Shown here: positions 15,827 to 17,876 of the stretch, piece after piece
Layout of the letters: every line of letters starts with the position of its first letter
Numbering within the stretch: the first letter of the stretch is position 1
Assembly (NCBI GenBank): GCA_017632755.1
Contig: JAGBQU010000332.1
Span: forward strand, 1 to 17,876
DNA: 17,876 nucleotides
From: Lachnospiraceae bacterium
Lineage (GTDB): Bacteria; Bacillota_A; Clostridia; Lachnospirales; Lachnospiraceae
Reading direction: 5' to 3'
Notes under the pieces: generated by a model
What the model saw: the letters and a program-made list of their open reading frames with translations, nothing else
What the model was told of the DNA's origin: nothing
Database searches by the model: none
Made by a program: the position numbers and the translations under genes

Positions 15827-15848
15827 TATATGACAGGGGTGTCATATA
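15827..15848. repeat. Perfect 9-bp inverted repeat in the leader of the LysM gene
   Basis: TATATGACA (15827-15835) and TGTCATATA (15840-15848) flank a GGGG spacer. No T run follows, so it is not a terminator. It lies about 13 bases before the ribosome site of the next gene and could be an operator or an RNA hairpin that affects translation. Confidence 0.7.
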
Positions 15849-15875
15849 ACATGGTAAAGAAAAGGCGGGATGAAA

Positions 15876-17264
15876 ATGATTGAGATTTCACAACAGGAAA
15901 CGCGTCCGGAAGCGGAGGAGACAAGCTTTTCGCTGCCGCGAAACATCAGACAGATCGGAGAGGCAGGAAAGGAACGCAAAGTCTACATAGAAGATTACGT
16001 GATGACATATATCAAGCAGCTGTCAATGTATGGGAGAAGCAAGGAGGATGCGCTCATTCTCCTCGGGGCATGCGAACAGATCGAAGAAACCAGTTGCTTT
16101 TTTGTCAGCGGCGCGCTCAAAGTGGCAGAGATTGCCTCGCCGCTGTATAGCGTTCACTTTGCAAAAGAGACTTGGAACAGGGCATGTGAGGAGGCTATGA
16201 CCTTTTTCCCGATGTTGCATATTTTGGGATGGGCGCTCATCAGTGATGATGCGGATTTCTCGTCCGGATATCGCGTCAAGGCGACGCAGGAGGCCTACTT
16301 TCATGATTCGGAGCCGGTCTTTATCGAGTATATAAAGGCGGAAAAGGAGGAGCAGGTTTTCCTGTATCAGTATGGTCGGATGAACAAACAGGGTGGACAT
16401 TATATCTATTATGACAAGAATGATGCAATGCAGAACTATATGGTCAGTAAAAAGGATGTATTCGCTTGGGAGGAGGATGAGCAGATGGATCAGGCGACCA
16501 GACAATTCCGCATGATGGTGCAGGAGAAAAAGGAAAAAAAGAGAAGGCAGCGAATGAACCTCTTTTTGTATACGGTGGCTGCGATGCTCGCGCTTGTGGT
16601 TGTTCTGACCGGGTTCACAATGTTGGGGAATTATGAAAAGATGCAGAATATGGAGCAGGTCCTTTTTGGAATAGCGCAACAGACAGAAGAAAGGCAGCAA
16701 GATCCCGGCGTGGTGGATCTGGATGAGAAGCTGGGGCAGCTGGGCGGCAAAGCGGCGGATATGGATGCTTTGCAGGAGACAGACATACCGGCAACCGATC
16801 CGGATATCGATACATGGCAGCCGACCGGGCGTGCGCAGGCAGATATCGATCCTGCAAAGGACGGGGGCGATGTTGAAGGTGTGGCAAAACAACAAAATGA
16901 TGCTGTGACAGTTGCGGCACAGCAAAGTGATGCCGAGACAGTTGCGGTGCTGCAAAATGATGCAGGACAGGAGGAGACAACGCAGGCTTCGCATAAGAAC
17001 CCGGGAACAGACGCGGAAACCGTCTCGATGCAGAAAAGCGTGGACGGGCAGGATGAAGAGGCGCAGGATATTTCCGCAAAGCCGGAGCAGCCTCCCGCTA
17101 AGCCGGAATATCAGAGCTATCTGATCGTAAAGGGGGATACGCTCAAAAAGATCAATGATACTTTTTATGGAAAGACAGATCGTATCGGGGAGATCTGCGA
17201 ACTCAATCACATTGAAAATCCGGACAATATTCATTACGGCGAAAAAATCATATTGCCATACTGA
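15876..17264 (+). CDS. MPN-like domain, transmembrane and LysM protein
   Basis: Function unknown, 462 residues, type II topology. Residues about 35-190 look like a JAB/MPN fold: the LILLG strand (60-64), a FA.ETWNRACEEA helix, and LGW (117-119), where active JAMM proteases read GWxHxHP. Here both histidine positions are not histidine (L121, S123), so protease activity is not expected. A basic stretch (KEKKRRQR) precedes a membrane helix at about 228-251, placing the N-terminal domain inside and the rest outside. A long Gln/Asp/Ala-rich linker with 30-base repeats follows, then one C-terminal LysM domain (about 416-462) that should bind peptidoglycan. ATG 15876 is preferred, because GGCGGG (15864-15869) touches the in-frame ATG at 15870. 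LysM and topology are firm; the MPN reading is inference. Confidence 0.82.
   Translation: MIEISQQETRPEAEETSFSLPRNIRQIGEAGKERKVYIEDYVMTYIKQLSMYGRSKEDALILLGACEQIEETSCFFVSGALKVAEIASPLYSVHFAKETWNRACEEAMTFFPMLHILGWALISDDADFSSGYRVKATQEAYFHDSEPVFIEYIKAEKEEQVFLYQYGRMNKQGGHYIYYDKNDAMQNYMVSKKDVFAWEEDEQMDQATRQFRMMVQEKKEKKRRQRMNLFLYTVAAMLALVVVLTGFTMLGNYEKMQNMEQVLFGIAQQTEERQQDPGVVDLDEKLGQLGGKAADMDALQETDIPATDPDIDTWQPTGRAQADIDPAKDGGDVEGVAKQQNDAVTVAAQQSDAETVAVLQNDAGQEETTQASHKNPGTDAETVSMQKSVDGQDEEAQDISAKPEQPPAKPEYQSYLIVKGDTLKKINDTFYGKTDRIGEICELNHIENPDNIHYGEKIILPY
16893..16967 (+). repeat. 30-base tandem repeat, 2.5 copies, in the linker of the LysM protein
   Basis: Units start at 16893, 16923 and 16953 (CAAAATGATG, CAAAGTGATG, CAAAATGATG) and encode ten-residue repeats of the form QxDAxTVAxx. 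They lie in frame in the extracellular linker and probably change its length by slippage. Confidence 0.85.
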
Positions 17265-17270
17265 AAAATG

Positions 17271-17279
17271 TGCTATACT
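17271..17279 (+). promoter_or_regulatory. Candidate extended -10 promoter of the DUF5711-like gene
   Basis: TGcTATACT at 17271-17279 begins seven bases after the stop codon of the LysM gene. A TTGCCA lies at 17253-17258 with a short 15-base spacer. Identical 12 bases occur before msmK. Confidence 0.5.
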
Positions 17280-17328
17280 ATAAAACGGACAAAAGAAAGC
17301 CGCATAGGTTGTTTTATAGGAGAATGGC

Positions 17329-17876
17329 ATGCCAAACATATTCAGCAATTTTGCACAGGCGTTTCGGGAAGGATCGCAGGGCGGTTATAAGGACAGGATC
17401 TTCCGCTCGAAACTGGTGAGAGCGTATAAGGCAGTTCTGATCGTGCTTGCGCTCATCGTGCTTGCGATCATTGCAAAGCTTGTGATGGATAAAAAGGTAT
17501 ACACACAGGTTGAGGTACTTTCGACCATGGACAAGGTGGGTACCCAGACCAGTGTCTACAGCCCGTACAATAATAATCTGCTCGTGTACAGCAAAGACGG
17601 GATATCGGCTTATTCGCCCAAGGGAGAACAGCTCTTTAACCAAACCTTTGAAATGCAGAATCCGATAGTGAGCATAAACGGTGATTATGTCGCTGTCGGG
17701 GATTACAAGGGGAATAGCGTTTATGTGATGGATTCTACCGGACCGAAGGGGAAGGTCGACACCAACAAGATGATTCAGAGCCTGGAAGTTTCCGCGGGAG
17801 GTGTCGTCTCTGTGTTGCTCGATGATGGTGATGTGACATGGCTCAATCTTTATGCGCAGATAGGCGAGATCATCAC
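17329..17876 (+). CDS. DUF5711-like membrane protein, 3' end cut by the window
   Basis: Function unknown; 182 residues are visible and the frame is open to the window end. A short cytoplasmic N-terminus with basic residues (about 1-37) leads to one membrane helix (about 38-56, AVLIVLALIVLAIIA). The rest, predicted outside, shows repeating short beta-strand blades such as LLVYSKDGISAYSPKGEQLF and YVAVGDYKGNSVYVMD, which suggest a beta-propeller. From memory this matches the DUF5711 family of Lachnospiraceae. ATG 17329 follows a weak AGGAGA (17319-17324). It lies 64 bases after the LysM gene with a possible promoter of its own. Both proteins have one membrane helix and an extracytoplasmic C-terminal part, so they could work at the same envelope site; that is inference. 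Confidence 0.78.
   Translation, partial: MPNIFSNFAQAFREGSQGGYKDRIFRSKLVRAYKAVLIVLALIVLAIIAKLVMDKKVYTQVEVLSTMDKVGTQTSVYSPYNNNLLVYSKDGISAYSPKGEQLFNQTFEMQNPIVSINGDYVAVGDYKGNSVYVMDSTGPKGKVDTNKMIQSLEVSAGGVVSVLLDDGDVTWLNLYAQIGEII

Noticed and set aside
15830..15883. Short reading frame of 17 codons overlapping the LysM gene start
   Set aside because: No ribosome site at a sensible distance, and the product is unremarkable; it may simply reflect the inverted repeat.
16023..17348. 441-codon minus-strand open frame antisense to the LysM gene
   Set aside because: The plus-strand protein has clear domains and a ribosome site. The antisense product is rich in Cys, His, Leu and Ile in a way that mirrors the sense codons.

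Overview
The window looks like chromosomal DNA of a Gram-positive anaerobe of the class Clostridia, most likely family Lachnospiraceae (Roseburia/Agathobacter/Butyrivibrio type). The reasons are a large SRP RNA with an Alu domain, a split transketolase, a MsmK/UgpC-type sugar-importer ATPase followed by a CdaR-type regulator, and several proteins that resemble families of unknown function I associate with Lachnospiraceae. No phage, insertion sequence, CRISPR array or tRNA gene was seen. Family names come from recognition of the translated sequence, not from a database search.

Layout. (1) 1-1131: 3' part of a membrane diguanylate cyclase. (2) 1199-3537: a strong-looking sugar ABC ATPase gene (msmK) and, behind a perfect intrinsic terminator, a CdaR/PucR-type regulator. 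(3) 3604-4392: a lone hypothetical protein, overlapping tail to tail with a minus-strand NrdG2-type radical SAM activase (4359-5048). (4) 5101-9608: tadA divergent from the activase, then a DUF4474-like membrane protein, a calcineurin-like phosphoesterase and a multi-pass membrane EAL phosphodiesterase. (5) 9619-9917: SRP RNA (ffs) behind a near-consensus promoter. (6) 9968-11792: split transketolase and terminator. (7) 11874-15673: pfkA-dnaX-ybaB-recR, tightly packed between a promoter and a terminator. (8) 15762-17876: a cytoplasmic MPN-like domain/transmembrane/LysM protein, then a DUF5711-like membrane protein cut by the window end.

How the genes fit together. The order tadA ... ffs ... 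dnaX-ybaB-recR is the ancestral Firmicutes housekeeping cluster. Here it is opened up by a membrane/c-di-GMP block between tadA and ffs, and by carbon-metabolism genes (transketolase, phosphofructokinase) between ffs and dnaX. One c-di-GMP-making and one c-di-GMP-degrading enzyme lie within 9 kb. The two genes after recR each encode one transmembrane helix and an extracytoplasmic C-terminal part, and may form an uncharacterised envelope module.

The points most worth a second look are the apparently dead JAMM/MPN domain joined to LysM, the terminator five bases upstream of the cdaR-type Shine-Dalgarno, the unusual active-site residues of PfkA, and the compensated change in the SRP RNA apical stem.
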